DNA of 54,651 bases from Olivibacter sp. XZL3 (GCF_004368405.1 NZ_SBJH01000046.1:1-54651); one strand, 5' to 3'. Shown: positions 9,980 to 19,490, numbered from the stretch's first letter. Notes: generated by a model not told the origin, from the letters alone. A program made the numbers and translations.

Positions 9980-10135
9980 CCGCTTTTTTAACACAAAAAC
10001 ATATAATCCTTTGTTATCCAAGTGTGTTAAACCGTGAAACAAATTTCTTTTGTTTCATATTTTTTACTAACATTGCCCATAATTATTAAAAAAGAGTAGA
10101 CAAATTCTTCATATTTTTAGCGAACCTCAGATGTC

Positions 10136-11311
10136 ATGGTAAATTATTACTCGGCAGACTATGTTCTTCCCGTTTCTACTGAGCCGATTCACAATGGTAT
10201 TGTTGGAGTGGATGAAAGCGGTGAGATTATAGGCGTTTATCAACCTGGAACGAAAGAAATATCAGATAAAAATATTATCAAGCACCGGGGCATTATTGCT
10301 CCGGGATTTATCAACGCGCACTGTCATCTGGAACTTTCTCATCTAAAGGGCAAGTTTCCGAAAGGCACTGGATTAATTTCCTTTATAGAAGCAGTAATTT
10401 CACAAAGAAACACCGCCGAAGCCGAAATCATTGACGCAATGATGGCTGCCGACAAGGAAATGAAACAAAACGGTATTGTAGCGGTCGGTGATATCGCAAA
10501 CAGATCGGTATCCAAAAGCGTTAAAGTGAAAAGCACTCTCTATTACCATACCTTTGTAGAAATTCTGTGCTTTGAGCCTGAAAAGGCGCAAGAAGTATTC
10601 AGAGATGGGCTCGCTTTATGCGAAGCCTTTGAAGGCCTAGCCTCCTCCATCACTCCTCATGCGCCGTATTCCGTTTGCAAGGAGATTTTCCGCTTCTTCA
10701 AACAGCTACATAAACCAGAAAACAATCTTCTAAGCATCCATAACCAAGAATCCGAGGAAGAAAACAAACTTTATCGCTACAAATCCGGCGGATTTATAGA
10801 TTTCTATCAAAAGTTGAAAAGAGATATTAGCTTTTTCAAAGCGCAAGCAAGGGATTCCATCCAAACGATTGTCCCTTTACTGCCGAAACGGCAACCGGTG
10901 ATGTTTGTGCACAACACATACACAAACATGAAAGATATCTTTTTTGTAGATCGCTTTGCAGGAAACGTAACCTGGTGTTTGTGTCCGAACGCCAATCTTT
11001 ATATCGAAGGTAGACTCCCGAAGATTGATCTTTTCCTGAATCAGGACAGCCCTATAACGCTTGGCACCGATAGCTTGGCTTCGAACGATAAGTTATGTAT
11101 TTTATCTGAACTCTTGACCTTACATGCTCATTTTCCGTATTTAGATTTAGCAGAGACGATGAAATGGGCCACAATTAACGGCGCAAAGTATTTGGGAATC
11201 GACCACAGATATGGAAGTATCGAGAAGGGGAAAAAACCTGGGCTCAATCTCATCAGCCATACCGACGGATTAAAACTTAGCCAAAATTCAACCGTCGTTC
11301 CTTTGCTCTGA
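10136..11311 (+). CDS. Amidohydrolase-superfamily protein (ATZ/TRZ-like deaminase/hydrolase)
   Basis: This 391-residue metal-dependent hydrolase belongs to the amidohydrolase superfamily. The metal motif HxH is seen as NAHCHLELSH near residues 60-69. Further metal or substrate His occur in TPHAPYSV and in SIHNQESEEE, and the catalytic Asp in LGTDSLASND. That order suits the chlorohydrolase/deaminase branch, which acts on C-N bonds of purine-like or s-triazine-like substrates. The substrate cannot be read from sequence or neighbours. It is divergent from rlmN and followed by acylphosphatase after 119 nt. Confidence 0.85.
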   Translation: MVNYYSADYVLPVSTEPIHNGIVGVDESGEIIGVYQPGTKEISDKNIIKHRGIIAPGFINAHCHLELSHLKGKFPKGTGLISFIEAVISQRNTAEAEIIDAMMAADKEMKQNGIVAVGDIANRSVSKSVKVKSTLYYHTFVEILCFEPEKAQEVFRDGLALCEAFEGLASSITPHAPYSVCKEIFRFFKQLHKPENNLLSIHNQESEEENKLYRYKSGGFIDFYQKLKRDISFFKAQARDSIQTIVPLLPKRQPVMFVHNTYTNMKDIFFVDRFAGNVTWCLCPNANLYIEGRLPKIDLFLNQDSPITLGTDSLASNDKLCILSELLTLHAHFPYLDLAETMKWATINGAKYLGIDHRYGSIEKGKKPGLNLISHTDGLKLSQNSTVVPLL

Positions 11312-11430
11312 TAATCGTCTGATCCGGCATTTCTCGAACGAAGCGTTATCCCTAGCTTAATTTACAAAAAAATCGCACTTTTGTCTGCACGAAGTTTTTT
11401 ATGTAGCTTCAAATAAACAGACAATATTGG

Positions 11431-11703
11431 ATGAAGCATTTAAATATCACCGTTTCGGGAAAAGTACAAGGGGTGTTTTTCAGGGCCACAACCAAAGCTG
11501 TCGCCGACCAGTTGAAGATACGCGGCTTTGTTAAGAATCGAGCGGACGGAACGGTCTACATAGAGGCAGAGGGAGCACCCTTCGAACTTGAGACCTTCGT
11601 AGAATGGTGTCATGAGGGGCCCGAACGTGCGGTCGTTGAAAAAGTCGAGATTAAGCCCGGCGAATTAAAAAGCTATCGTAACTTTGAAATCGTTAAGCAC
11701 TAA
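11431..11703 (+). CDS. acyP: Acylphosphatase
   Basis: A 90-residue single-domain acylphosphatase hydrolysing carboxyl-phosphate bonds. The signature GKVQGVFFRATTKAVADQL (10-28) supplies the substrate-binding loop and catalytic Arg (R18). The catalytic Asn lies in GFVKNRADGTVYIEAEG. Length is normal. It precedes the flippase gene by 19 nt and probably shares its transcript. Confidence 0.95.
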   Translation: MKHLNITVSGKVQGVFFRATTKAVADQLKIRGFVKNRADGTVYIEAEGAPFELETFVEWCHEGPERAVVEKVEIKPGELKSYRNFEIVKH

Positions 11704-11722
11704 CCCTTTAACGCTGTAAAAC

Positions 11723-13219
11723 TTGTCGACATTACGGAAATTCGCAGGACAAACGATGATTTATGGTTTAAGCACAATCATAGCGCGCTTAGTCAACTTT
11801 GTCCTTACCCCCCTTTTCGCTAGAAAACTACCTACTGCTGTTTTCGGCATCTTCACAACCATGTACAGTTACGCGTCGTTATTGAATGCGTTGTTAGCCT
11901 TTGGGATGGAAACCACCTTTTTTCGATATATCCAAAAAAGAGAAGATGATAAACAAGCGGTCTATAGCAACACCTTTCTGATTGTCCTTTTCATCAGCGC
12001 AAGCTTCCTCCTTATCGTTTCGCTGCTACGAAAGGAAATCGCAGCCGTTATAAATATATCGGATCCCGATTTACCCAAGTACATCACTTACTTCTCGCTC
12101 ATTTTAGTACTAGACGCTATTGCGATTATTCCTTTCGCCAAAATCAGAGCCGATGGACGCCCTTTGAGATATGGAACGATCAAGCTGCTTAATATTTCCA
12201 TATTCGTGTCTTCTAACCTGTTTTTTATTGTTTTTGTCCCTTGGGCACTTAAAAACAATATTCCTATTGCCAAGTCTTTTTCTTCTTGGTACCAACAGCA
12301 ATGGGTAGGCTATGTGTTTTTGTCGAACTTATTCGCAAGCGCCATCACGCTAGTGCTGATGATTCCGGAAATGTTGAAATTGAGGTTGCGATTTGACAGT
12401 CAATTAGCACGCGAAATGCTTTCCTATAGCTTTCCTATTTTGATTGCCAATTTCTCATTTATCATTAACGAAAATCTTGATAAAGTCTTTTTAGGCCAAC
12501 TGTTGCCGGATCAGATTGCAGAGACCCAAGTAGGTATTTATGGGCTGTCGACGAAGCTCGCCATATTTTTAAGTATTTTTATACAGGCATTCCGTTTAGG
12601 CGCTGAACCATTTTTCTTCAGCCAGGCAAAAACGGAGAATTCAGGACAAACTTACGCCATCATCATGGATTACTTCGTAATTGCCATGGCCATCGGTATG
12701 ATCGGTTTAGTGGCCAACATAGAACTCCTTAAATACTTTATAGCCGGGGCCTCTCCTGCCGCAAGCGCAGAAAACTGGAAAGGCCTGTCCGTCGTTCCAA
12801 TCCTTTTATTGGGCTACGTTTTTCTAGGCGTATATATGAGTTTATCCATTTGGTATAAGCTTTCTGACCAGACAAAATACGGTCTTTATATCTCCGGAGC
12901 GGGTGCAACTATTACCATTGTATTGAATTTGCTCTTTATACCGTCTTATGGATTTATCGCCTCTGCCTGGATTACGATGATTACCTACGCCAGTATGATG
13001 GCTCTTTCCTATGTTTTGGGACAAAAAAAATACCCTATTCCTTATCATACATTAAAAAATTTGACGTATATTGTATCTGCAATAATTTTAAGTTGGCTGT
13101 CCTTTAGCGTATTTAAAAGGAACCTTCTTATCGGCAACGCATTGCTTCTGCTATTTTTAATCGGTACGTTCCTGAGAGAAAGACAACCGCTTAAACAGCT
13201 TTTAGGTTTTAAAAAATAA
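11723..13219 (+). CDS. Polysaccharide flippase / O-antigen export family (MATE-like) membrane protein
   Basis: A 498-residue multi-pass membrane protein of the Wzx/MviN-like superfamily, with about 12-14 hydrophobic segments across its length and the family N-terminus FAGQTMIYGLSTIIARLVNFVLTP. It probably flips lipid-linked saccharide across the inner membrane. The start is a TTG at 11723 (STLRKFAGQ follows), which keeps the conserved N-terminus; the first in-frame ATG at 11756 would cut into it. It begins 19 nt after acylphosphatase and opens an envelope-gene block. The exact substrate is unknown, as no glycosyltransferase is near. Confidence 0.88.
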   Translation: MSTLRKFAGQTMIYGLSTIIARLVNFVLTPLFARKLPTAVFGIFTTMYSYASLLNALLAFGMETTFFRYIQKREDDKQAVYSNTFLIVLFISASFLLIVSLLRKEIAAVINISDPDLPKYITYFSLILVLDAIAIIPFAKIRADGRPLRYGTIKLLNISIFVSSNLFFIVFVPWALKNNIPIAKSFSSWYQQQWVGYVFLSNLFASAITLVLMIPEMLKLRLRFDSQLAREMLSYSFPILIANFSFIINENLDKVFLGQLLPDQIAETQVGIYGLSTKLAIFLSIFIQAFRLGAEPFFFSQAKTENSGQTYAIIMDYFVIAMAIGMIGLVANIELLKYFIAGASPAASAENWKGLSVVPILLLGYVFLGVYMSLSIWYKLSDQTKYGLYISGAGATITIVLNLLFIPSYGFIASAWITMITYASMMALSYVLGQKKYPIPYHTLKNLTYIVSAIILSWLSFSVFKRNLLIGNALLLLFLIGTFLRERQPLKQLLGFKK

Positions 13220-13316
13220 TGGCCTAACCTTTGTAGCAGAAAGAATAGTTAAAGATGAAAGCCTTTAGCCGACGTTTACCATTGCACAATGGATAGATTT
13301 TAAACAAAAATGTAAA

Positions 13317-15029
13317 ATGAGTTGGAAGAATAGAATATGCGCGTGTTTATTCGTTTTATTAATAACCGGCGAGTACGTACTCGCGCAAGCGCAGGTTGAT
13401 AGTAGTGAAGTAAAGAATTTATATTACCAAGCGCTAAACGAAAAGGCGCGGGGCGATCTTGATCTGGCCAAGACAACGTTCCATAAGCTGTTAAAGCTTG
13501 ATGAAAGCAATGATGCGGCTTATTTTGAACTGGCCCGCTTAGAACTCGAAGACAAAAACCTGGGCGACGCGGCTATTCATGCAAAAAAAGCAACGGCTTT
13601 AAAACCCGACAATGAGTGGTATTGGGTTTTGTTAGCGGACGTGTATAAACAAATGGAAGACTTTAAATCTCTTCCGCCGATTTTTGACCACTTAGTCCGC
13701 ATTAAACCAGAGAAGAAAGAATATTTTTACGATCGGGCGTATGCGCTTTTTCTGAATAACGAGCTTCTTAAGTCATTAGACGCCTACAACGAGATCGAAC
13801 AGAAATTTGGAAAAGACGACAATATTATCATAGCGCGTCAAGAGATATACCTGAAACAAAAACAACCTAAGAAGGCAGTTGCAGAAGTCACTTCCATTAT
13901 TGAAGATGAACCGGATAGCACCAAAGGGTATTTGTTGCTGGCCAACTTATACCTTAAGCTCAATAAACCAAAAGAAGCACTTAAAGTCTTAGATGAGGGA
14001 CATGCTCGTATCCCCGGAGACCCTTACATTTCGTTAAGTAAGGCCGATGCCTATCATAATCTAAAAGATGAGGAAAAATCAACAAGGGAACTGAAAATGG
14101 CTTTCGCCAGCGAGCGGATGGATTTTGAAGGGAAGATGCGCTTACTAATAAGCCTTATGTCTGATCCCAAAAACACAGAAATGGCGCCCATTATACGTGA
14201 ATTAGCTAACACGTTAACGGTGAGCTATCCAACAGATGCCCGCGCGTTTGCACTATACGGAGATATTCTGGCCCAACAAAAGCAGCTTCGAGAAGCACGG
14301 GAACAATACCTTAAAGCCATTGATATTAACAGTCGGGTTAACACCATCTGGGAACAGCTATTGCAAATTGAACTCAGCTTAGGCATGCAAAAAGAAGCAT
14401 TGGCACATGCTTACAAAGCCTCTGCTTTATTTCCGCAACAACCACTAACACAGTTCTTTTCGGGCCATGCCTTTTTTATGGAAAAAAAGTACACAGATGC
14501 CCGGAATTGTTTTGAAGCAGCGCTGAACTATACAGAGGAAAACAACACCATGCTACTTACACAAGTATATAGTAGCTTAGGCGATACCTACCACGCGCTG
14601 GATCTCTCAGCCGAATCAGACCAAGCATACGAAGAAGCTCTGGCCTTGGACAGTAACAATGTAGGAACCCTCAATAACTACGCGTATTACTTATCGCTTA
14701 GGAAGAGCAAATTAGAAGAGGCTGCCAAAATGTCGAAAAAGTCGAACGAGCTCGAGCCCAATAATCCAACATTCCAAGACACCTATGCCTGGGTCTTATT
14801 CCAACAAGGCAATTATGAGGAGGCTAAAAAATGGATCGAAAAAGCAATTGCAAATTCCGGCGAAACCTCTTTTGCTCTTTTAGAACATTATGGTGATATC
14901 CTTTTCAAATTAGGTGATATAGAAAATGCGGTAGCAAAGTGGAAACAAGCGAAACAAACCGGCGAAACCACGGGTGAAAATGTGGAGCTGTTGTCCAAAA
15001 AAATCGATGCCAAAAAGTATATTGAGTGA
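13317..15029 (+). CDS. Secreted tetratricopeptide-repeat protein
   Basis: A 570-residue protein with a Sec signal peptide (hydrophobic stretch to about residue 23, ending VLAQAQ) followed by about 12 TPR-like helical hairpins over the rest of the chain, with recurring A-Y-L-P-N positions. It should be periplasmic or outer-membrane attached and act as a scaffold. Its TGA stop shares one base with the ATG of the DUF4292 lipoprotein gene, so the two are translationally coupled. The order TPR, DUF4292 lipoprotein, M23/EnvC protein recurs in Bacteroidota, which suggests a common envelope function. Confidence 0.85.
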   Translation: MSWKNRICACLFVLLITGEYVLAQAQVDSSEVKNLYYQALNEKARGDLDLAKTTFHKLLKLDESNDAAYFELARLELEDKNLGDAAIHAKKATALKPDNEWYWVLLADVYKQMEDFKSLPPIFDHLVRIKPEKKEYFYDRAYALFLNNELLKSLDAYNEIEQKFGKDDNIIIARQEIYLKQKQPKKAVAEVTSIIEDEPDSTKGYLLLANLYLKLNKPKEALKVLDEGHARIPGDPYISLSKADAYHNLKDEEKSTRELKMAFASERMDFEGKMRLLISLMSDPKNTEMAPIIRELANTLTVSYPTDARAFALYGDILAQQKQLREAREQYLKAIDINSRVNTIWEQLLQIELSLGMQKEALAHAYKASALFPQQPLTQFFSGHAFFMEKKYTDARNCFEAALNYTEENNTMLLTQVYSSLGDTYHALDLSAESDQAYEEALALDSNNVGTLNNYAYYLSLRKSKLEEAAKMSKKSNELEPNNPTFQDTYAWVLFQQGNYEEAKKWIEKAIANSGETSFALLEHYGDILFKLGDIENAVAKWKQAKQTGETTGENVELLSKKIDAKKYIE

Positions 15030-15838
15030 TGCCCTTTAAGATTTCAACTTTACGAAGTCCATTTATTATAATAGTTTTTGTAATCTGCTCAGCAATTTCG
15101 GCTTGTAAAAGCAAAAAGGCGATAGTGGAGGCGACTAAAGACGAGGAGAAGCGGTTGCCAATAAGCGACCATGCCTTACTAAATGGCATTCTTACCAACC
15201 AGTTAAGCTTTAACACGTTCAGTGCAAAAGCGAAGTCTGCCGTCGCCATTAACAAAGACAGCTACGACGCCACCTTAAATATCAAGATAAAAAATAAAGA
15301 GGCCATTTGGATTTCCATTACTACCTTATTCGGTATTGAAGCTGCGCGCGTGCTAATTACCCCAAGCCGTTTTAAGATGATGAACCGCATTAATGGAACC
15401 TACATCGATGAGCCCTTTGCCTTTTTACACCAATTTGCATCTGAAGGAATCACCTATGACAATCTGCAATCGATAATGTTGGGCAATATCATCGAACAGG
15501 CACTAACGCATACCGATGAAACCCAAACGAGCGGATTAGGATATTCTTTAAGGGGCTCTAAGAATGACTTAAACTTTTTGGTGGAGGTGGACGAGGCCTA
15601 CCGAATTGCCCGTTGTCGTTTGAGCACTTTTAACGGAGCACAGCAGGTTAATACCAGTTATTCCGATTTCGCTACCATAAAAGAGCACCCCATTCCGAAA
15701 GACATCCGCTTGGCAGCTAATTCCGCCGCCGTCAACGTCCAATTACAGCTCAAATATAACCGGATGGCACTCAATGAACCCTTGGAAATGCCTTTTACCA
15801 TCCCGTCAAAATATAAACCCTTAAGGGTGATGCGCTGA
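15029..15838 (+). CDS. DUF4292-family lipoprotein
   Basis: A 269-residue lipoprotein. A hydrophobic signal (residues 11-25) ends in the lipobox ISAC, with C26 as the acylated residue. The mature part is beta-rich with the opening pattern of DUF4292 (LSFNTFSAKAKSAV, then WISITTLFGIEAARVLITP). The ATG overlaps the stop of the TPR gene by one base; an in-frame GTG one codon upstream is less likely. The function is not established. The fold is reminiscent of LolA/LolB-type lipid-binding barrels, so a role in lipid or lipoprotein traffic is a guess only. Confidence 0.82.
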   Translation: MPFKISTLRSPFIIIVFVICSAISACKSKKAIVEATKDEEKRLPISDHALLNGILTNQLSFNTFSAKAKSAVAINKDSYDATLNIKIKNKEAIWISITTLFGIEAARVLITPSRFKMMNRINGTYIDEPFAFLHQFASEGITYDNLQSIMLGNIIEQALTHTDETQTSGLGYSLRGSKNDLNFLVEVDEAYRIARCRLSTFNGAQQVNTSYSDFATIKEHPIPKDIRLAANSAAVNVQLQLKYNRMALNEPLEMPFTIPSKYKPLRVMR

Positions 15839-15907
15839 TCAAAAACTTGTTTTAGTGAGTTAAATAATATTTTAGTACTTTCGTTGGCAATAAATTGGTT
15901 AAAATAA

Positions 15908-15926
15908 CGATGTATTAAATACATCG
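15908..15926. promoter_or_regulatory. Perfect inverted repeat in the leader of the EnvC-like gene
   Basis: CGATGTAT and ATACATCG flank a TAA spacer, 21 nt before the ATG at 15948. A possible promoter box TACTTTCG lies at 15876-15883. The repeat could be an operator or an RNA hairpin near the ribosome entry site; the sequence does not distinguish these. Confidence 0.4.
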
Positions 15927-15947
15927 ATTTATGATTTGGAGAAGAGA

Positions 15948-17225
15948 ATGATTCGGATAAAGTCAATATGCTGTCTGCTATTTTTTCTGGTAATAGGCTT
16001 TTCTAGTTGGGCACAGTCTAGCGCACAATTAAAAAAACAACGGGAGGCGCTTACCCGTGAAATCGAATTATTAAACCAGACCTTACGTTCTACCTCTAAA
16101 GACAAATCCTTATCGCTCAAACAAGTAAATGCGCTCAATGCACAGATCAATTTGAGGGTAAAGAAGATCAACACAATCAATAGCGAAGTTAATCTCATAG
16201 AAAGTCAGATAAATAAAAACACCCAGACCATCCGTTCGCTGCAGAGCGAATTGGCCAAACTGAAAAAGGGTTATGCCTCTATGGTACAGTTCGCGTTCCG
16301 GAATTCGAATGCCTATAATAAATTGATGTTCATTTTTGCCTCTAATGATTTCAATCAGGCCTATAAGCGCCTTAAATATCTGCAACAATTTAGCGAATCG
16401 CGGAAAAAACAAGCTACAGAAATAGAAGAGACACAAAAAAGCATTGAACAAAAAATCGCCGAACTGGCCAACAACAAAAAAGAAAAAGTGGTGCTCCTGA
16501 GCGATCAGGAAAAAGAGAAGCAGGCGCTTGACGGTCAAAAAACGGTTAAATCAAAAGCACTTAACGACTTAACAAAGAAGGAAAAAGAGTACAAGCAAGA
16601 GCTGACGAAGAAACAGCAAGAAGACGCTCGTTTAGCACGTGCCATACAAACTGCCATTCGAAGAGAAATTGAAGAAGCACGCAAAAAAGCGGAAGAAGAA
16701 GAGCGAAGGCGCGCTGCGGAGTTAGCCAAGAAAAATCCAAATGCAAAAGCTCCAGAACCAACTGCCAGAAAAACAGACAAAGAAGCACTTTTATCGACGC
16801 CTGAAGCGGCTAAACTAGCGGCCGACTTCACGGGCAACCGCGGGCGACTTCCATGGCCTGTTGCCTCTGGCTCTGTTACGCAGGGCTACGGACAATACAC
16901 CTATGGAAAAGGTGTTAAAGTTAATAGTAACGGGTTAACCATTCGTACAACAGCCGGAGCTGCCGTACGCGCCGTATTCGATGGGGTTGTATCATCTGTA
17001 GTACAAATGCAAAACCAATATACAGTGCTCATACGCCATGGTAATTACTTTACGGTTTATCAAAACCTGAAAAGTGTAAGTGTTGCCCGAAACCAGAAGG
17101 TAAGTGTCAAACAAACGATCGGTACCGTAGCCGTAGACGCAACAGAAGGAACTTCCGATCTACACTTTGAACTTTGGCAAGGAACTTCACCTATCAATCC
17201 AAGCAGTTGGTTAGCGGGAAATTAG
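15948..17225 (+). CDS. Murein hydrolase activator (EnvC-like, degenerate M23/LytM)
   Basis: A 425-residue secreted protein starting MIRIKSICCLLFF, with a signal peptide ending near SSWAQ, a long coiled coil (about 20-270, rich in K, E, Q and R) and a C-terminal LytM/M23 domain (about 310-425). I chose ATG 15948 over an in-frame TTG at 15936. The zinc ligands of active M23 peptidases are mostly missing: GKGVKVNSNGL replaces the GxxxHxGxD segment, YQNL replaces YxHL, and DLHFEL replaces HxHFE. This is the EnvC pattern, where the domain activates amidases rather than cutting peptidoglycan. It probably acts in daughter-cell separation. Confidence 0.85.
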   Translation: MIRIKSICCLLFFLVIGFSSWAQSSAQLKKQREALTREIELLNQTLRSTSKDKSLSLKQVNALNAQINLRVKKINTINSEVNLIESQINKNTQTIRSLQSELAKLKKGYASMVQFAFRNSNAYNKLMFIFASNDFNQAYKRLKYLQQFSESRKKQATEIEETQKSIEQKIAELANNKKEKVVLLSDQEKEKQALDGQKTVKSKALNDLTKKEKEYKQELTKKQQEDARLARAIQTAIRREIEEARKKAEEEERRRAAELAKKNPNAKAPEPTARKTDKEALLSTPEAAKLAADFTGNRGRLPWPVASGSVTQGYGQYTYGKGVKVNSNGLTIRTTAGAAVRAVFDGVVSSVVQMQNQYTVLIRHGNYFTVYQNLKSVSVARNQKVSVKQTIGTVAVDATEGTSDLHFELWQGTSPINPSSWLAGN

Positions 17226-17258
17226 AAAAAATGGACGCGATATGATAAACGATAAAAA

Positions 17259-17289
17259 TTGTTTATTTAAGCATTTTTGCATAAGTTTG
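17259..17289 (+). promoter_or_regulatory. tatA promoter (-33 TTG, -7 TAAGTTTG)
   Basis: TTG at 17259-17261 and TAAGTTTG at 17282-17289 are 20 nt apart, the expected Bacteroidota sigma spacing. The predicted leader to ATG 17376 is about 80 nt, so tatA can be transcribed separately from the EnvC-like gene. Confidence 0.7.
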
Positions 17290-17375
17290 TAAACTGGACG
17301 TAAGCAGATTACGTATTTTATAAGGAAACAAAAACTACATAGGTAGTATTAGATAAAGATTTTAAATATTGAGTT

Positions 17376-17564
17376 ATGTTAAACACAATTTTGTTACTGG
17401 GTATCGGTGGGCCTGAAATAGCAATTATCGTTCTTGCTTTATTATTATTGTTCGGTGGAAAAAAAATTCCTGAATTGATGCGTGGATTAGGCCGCGGCGT
17501 CAGAGAGTTTAAAGAAGGCCAAGCTGGAACCATTAAGGACGATGTTAAAGAGGAAAAGCAATAA
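17376..17564 (+). CDS. tatA: Twin-arginine translocase subunit TatA/TatE
   Basis: A 62-residue TatA-type protein with an N-terminal transmembrane helix (GGPEIAIIVLALLLLFG), the hinge FGGKKIPELMRGLGRGVREF forming the amphipathic helix, and a short charged tail. TatA multimers form the translocation path for folded twin-arginine substrates. tatC is not in this window. The gene has its own well-spaced promoter and a strong terminator. Confidence 0.95.
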   Translation: MLNTILLLGIGGPEIAIIVLALLLLFGGKKIPELMRGLGRGVREFKEGQAGTIKDDVKEEKQ

Positions 17565-17587
17565 ACGCCTCGCACTCATAAAAAGAA

Positions 17588-17632
17588 AAAGCTGCTGTAA
17601 CTTTTCATAGCTGTTACAGTAGCTTTTTTTTT
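17588..17632 (+). terminator. Rho-independent terminator after tatA
   Basis: AAAGCTGCTGTAAC (17588-17601) pairs with GTTACAGTAGCTTT (17613-17626) with one wobble, followed by T residues to 17632. Confidence 0.9.
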
Positions 17633-17931
17633 CAAAGGTCTTTTGCTCATCAACGCCTCATTCTTTGCTGAACGGATATGCGCATTGCATTCAGTTAAAG
17701 GCCGGACCAATTTTCGTGACACTTCCATCCCAGTTGGAACTGGTGTATGCGATCAACCATGAAAGTTTTATTAATATTATTTTAAAAAAAAAGCGTTCGC
17801 TATACTAAGCGCGTTAATAAAACCGTTCTTTTAAGGAAATACTGCTTAAATTTTTGGGGTTTCTCAAGATATTAGGTTATTATTAACATATAGTGAACCG
17901 GTTTGATAATCAGCAACCTTAAATATACGAC
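17633..17931. other. Gene-free region before the lytic transglycosylase
   Basis: About 300 nt without a credible gene. It contains a short dyad CCAGTT-GG-AACTGG (17730-17743) and the palindrome AACCGGTT (17896-17903), 28 nt before the next start codon. The latter could be an operator or part of the promoter. No full TAnnTTTG box was found for the downstream gene. Confidence 0.4.
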
Positions 17932-19344
17932 ATGATATTGAAAAGCTTTTCGGCATTTGCCGTTGGTTTGTTGTTTTGTGTTCAATCGACACGGGCAACG
18001 TCAAATAAAGATACCGAAGAACCTTCGCGCTTAAGCACCAATTCGGTCGCCCCCCCTAGAGAAGACGATTCTACCTATCGAAAAAATACGGTACAACAGC
18101 CGCTCTCCTGGTATCTAGCCCCCCAAAATATAAAAAAGCAGTTGGACACTTTACAGAAAGCTGTACCCTTGACTTACAACAGCTATGTCCAATCCTATAT
18201 AAATGCCTACACAGCACCCCGGTATAAAAATCACCTTTCGAGGATGCTTGAGCTGGCCCAATACTATTTCCCAATTTACGAAAAAGTATTTGCCGAAACC
18301 GATTTACCGCAAGAAATAAAGTATTTATCTATTATTGAATCGGCATTAAACCCACATGCAGTCTCGCGTGTCGGCGCTACTGGCCCTTGGCAATTTATGT
18401 TTGCCACAGCCAAAGCCTTTAATTTAAATATCGACAATTATGTCGACGAACGGAAAGATCCATACGCCGCAACCTATGCCGCCGCGGCCTATCTAAAAGA
18501 CGCTTATAACGAATTTGGCGACTGGCAGCTCGCCATCGCGTCTTACAATTGCGGAAAAGGAAATGTAGCCCGTGCGATCCAGCGCTCGGGCGTTGAAAAA
18601 CCCGATTATTGGACGATATGGCAGTATCTTCCCAGAGAAACGCGCAACTATGTCCCTGCGTTTATTGCCATGACTTATGTACTAAGCAATTATGAGGTCT
18701 TGGGCATTACAGTTCCTTCTGGTTCGACTTCGGCTTTAGCCACATCAGAGGGAACCGACGTCATATTAATCGACAAATTCACCCCGCTTGCCGGCGTTGC
18801 CGAAGCATTGAATCTCGACTTGAACCAACTCATTGCTTTAAACCCTGCATATAAAAAGAGTATCATTAACGGCACTCCAGAAGCGCCTAAACGTCTGGTT
18901 GTTCCGGCTGTTGATAAAACCGCTTATGCGAGCCTATATGCCGCACTGAATAATCCGACCGATGCTCCAGCAAAAGTTATCGCCGCGTCTAACAGTGATC
19001 GGAAGGCAGTTTATCATCTTGTAAAAAGAGGCGAGAGCCTAAGTTCCATTGCCAATAAATACCGTGTTGAAGTGCAGGATTTAAAGGTGTGGAATAAGCT
19101 GAAGAGAAGTGCCATAGTCCCCGGACAACGCTTAAAGATTTCCGAACCGAACTATGCTGCCGAAAAAAAGAGCATCGAAAAGAAAACCGTAAATTACGTG
19201 ACTTACAAAGTTAAAAGCGGAGATACACTCTCTAGGATTGCGCAAAAGTACAGAGGGGCAACGGTATCTAATATAAAAGCGATGAATAACTTAAAAGGAT
19301 CCTCTATTAAGCCGGGGATGACTCTAAAGATTAATGCTCTATAA
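17932..19344 (+). CDS. Membrane-bound lytic murein transglycosylase D-like protein with two LysM domains
   Basis: A 470-residue secreted enzyme with a signal peptide (about 1-22), an SLT domain (about 90-240) and two C-terminal LysM repeats. The SLT domain holds the catalytic Glu in IIESALNPHAVS (E136), then GATGPWQFM and ASYNCGKGNV. The LysM repeats begin YHLVKRGESLSSIA and VTYKVKSGDTLSRIA. It cleaves the MurNAc-GlcNAc bond with anhydromuramyl formation, while LysM anchors it to peptidoglycan. It fits the preceding envelope block, with the EnvC-like activator nearby. There is no obvious lipobox. Confidence 0.93.
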   Translation: MILKSFSAFAVGLLFCVQSTRATSNKDTEEPSRLSTNSVAPPREDDSTYRKNTVQQPLSWYLAPQNIKKQLDTLQKAVPLTYNSYVQSYINAYTAPRYKNHLSRMLELAQYYFPIYEKVFAETDLPQEIKYLSIIESALNPHAVSRVGATGPWQFMFATAKAFNLNIDNYVDERKDPYAATYAAAAYLKDAYNEFGDWQLAIASYNCGKGNVARAIQRSGVEKPDYWTIWQYLPRETRNYVPAFIAMTYVLSNYEVLGITVPSGSTSALATSEGTDVILIDKFTPLAGVAEALNLDLNQLIALNPAYKKSIINGTPEAPKRLVVPAVDKTAYASLYAALNNPTDAPAKVIAASNSDRKAVYHLVKRGESLSSIANKYRVEVQDLKVWNKLKRSAIVPGQRLKISEPNYAAEKKSIEKKTVNYVTYKVKSGDTLSRIAQKYRGATVSNIKAMNNLKGSSIKPGMTLKINAL

Positions 19345-19392
19345 AGAAACTATAATCCGCGGCTAGAATCGTAAATGGTTACAAGACTTTAA

Positions 19393-19418
19393 CCCTCTCC
19401 CCAAAAACCGGGTGAGGG
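19393..19418. terminator. Possible bidirectional terminator hairpin
   Basis: CCCTC and GAGGG enclose a second pairing CCC/GGG around an A-rich loop, between the convergent lytic transglycosylase and phosphoribosyltransferase genes. There is no long T-run on either side. Confidence 0.45.
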
Positions 19419-19490
19419 CCGTTCATTTAGTAATCCAAGAATTTGTTTGTTCGATCTACGCGATGCCAGAAGCGCCTAGCAGCAGTGGCC

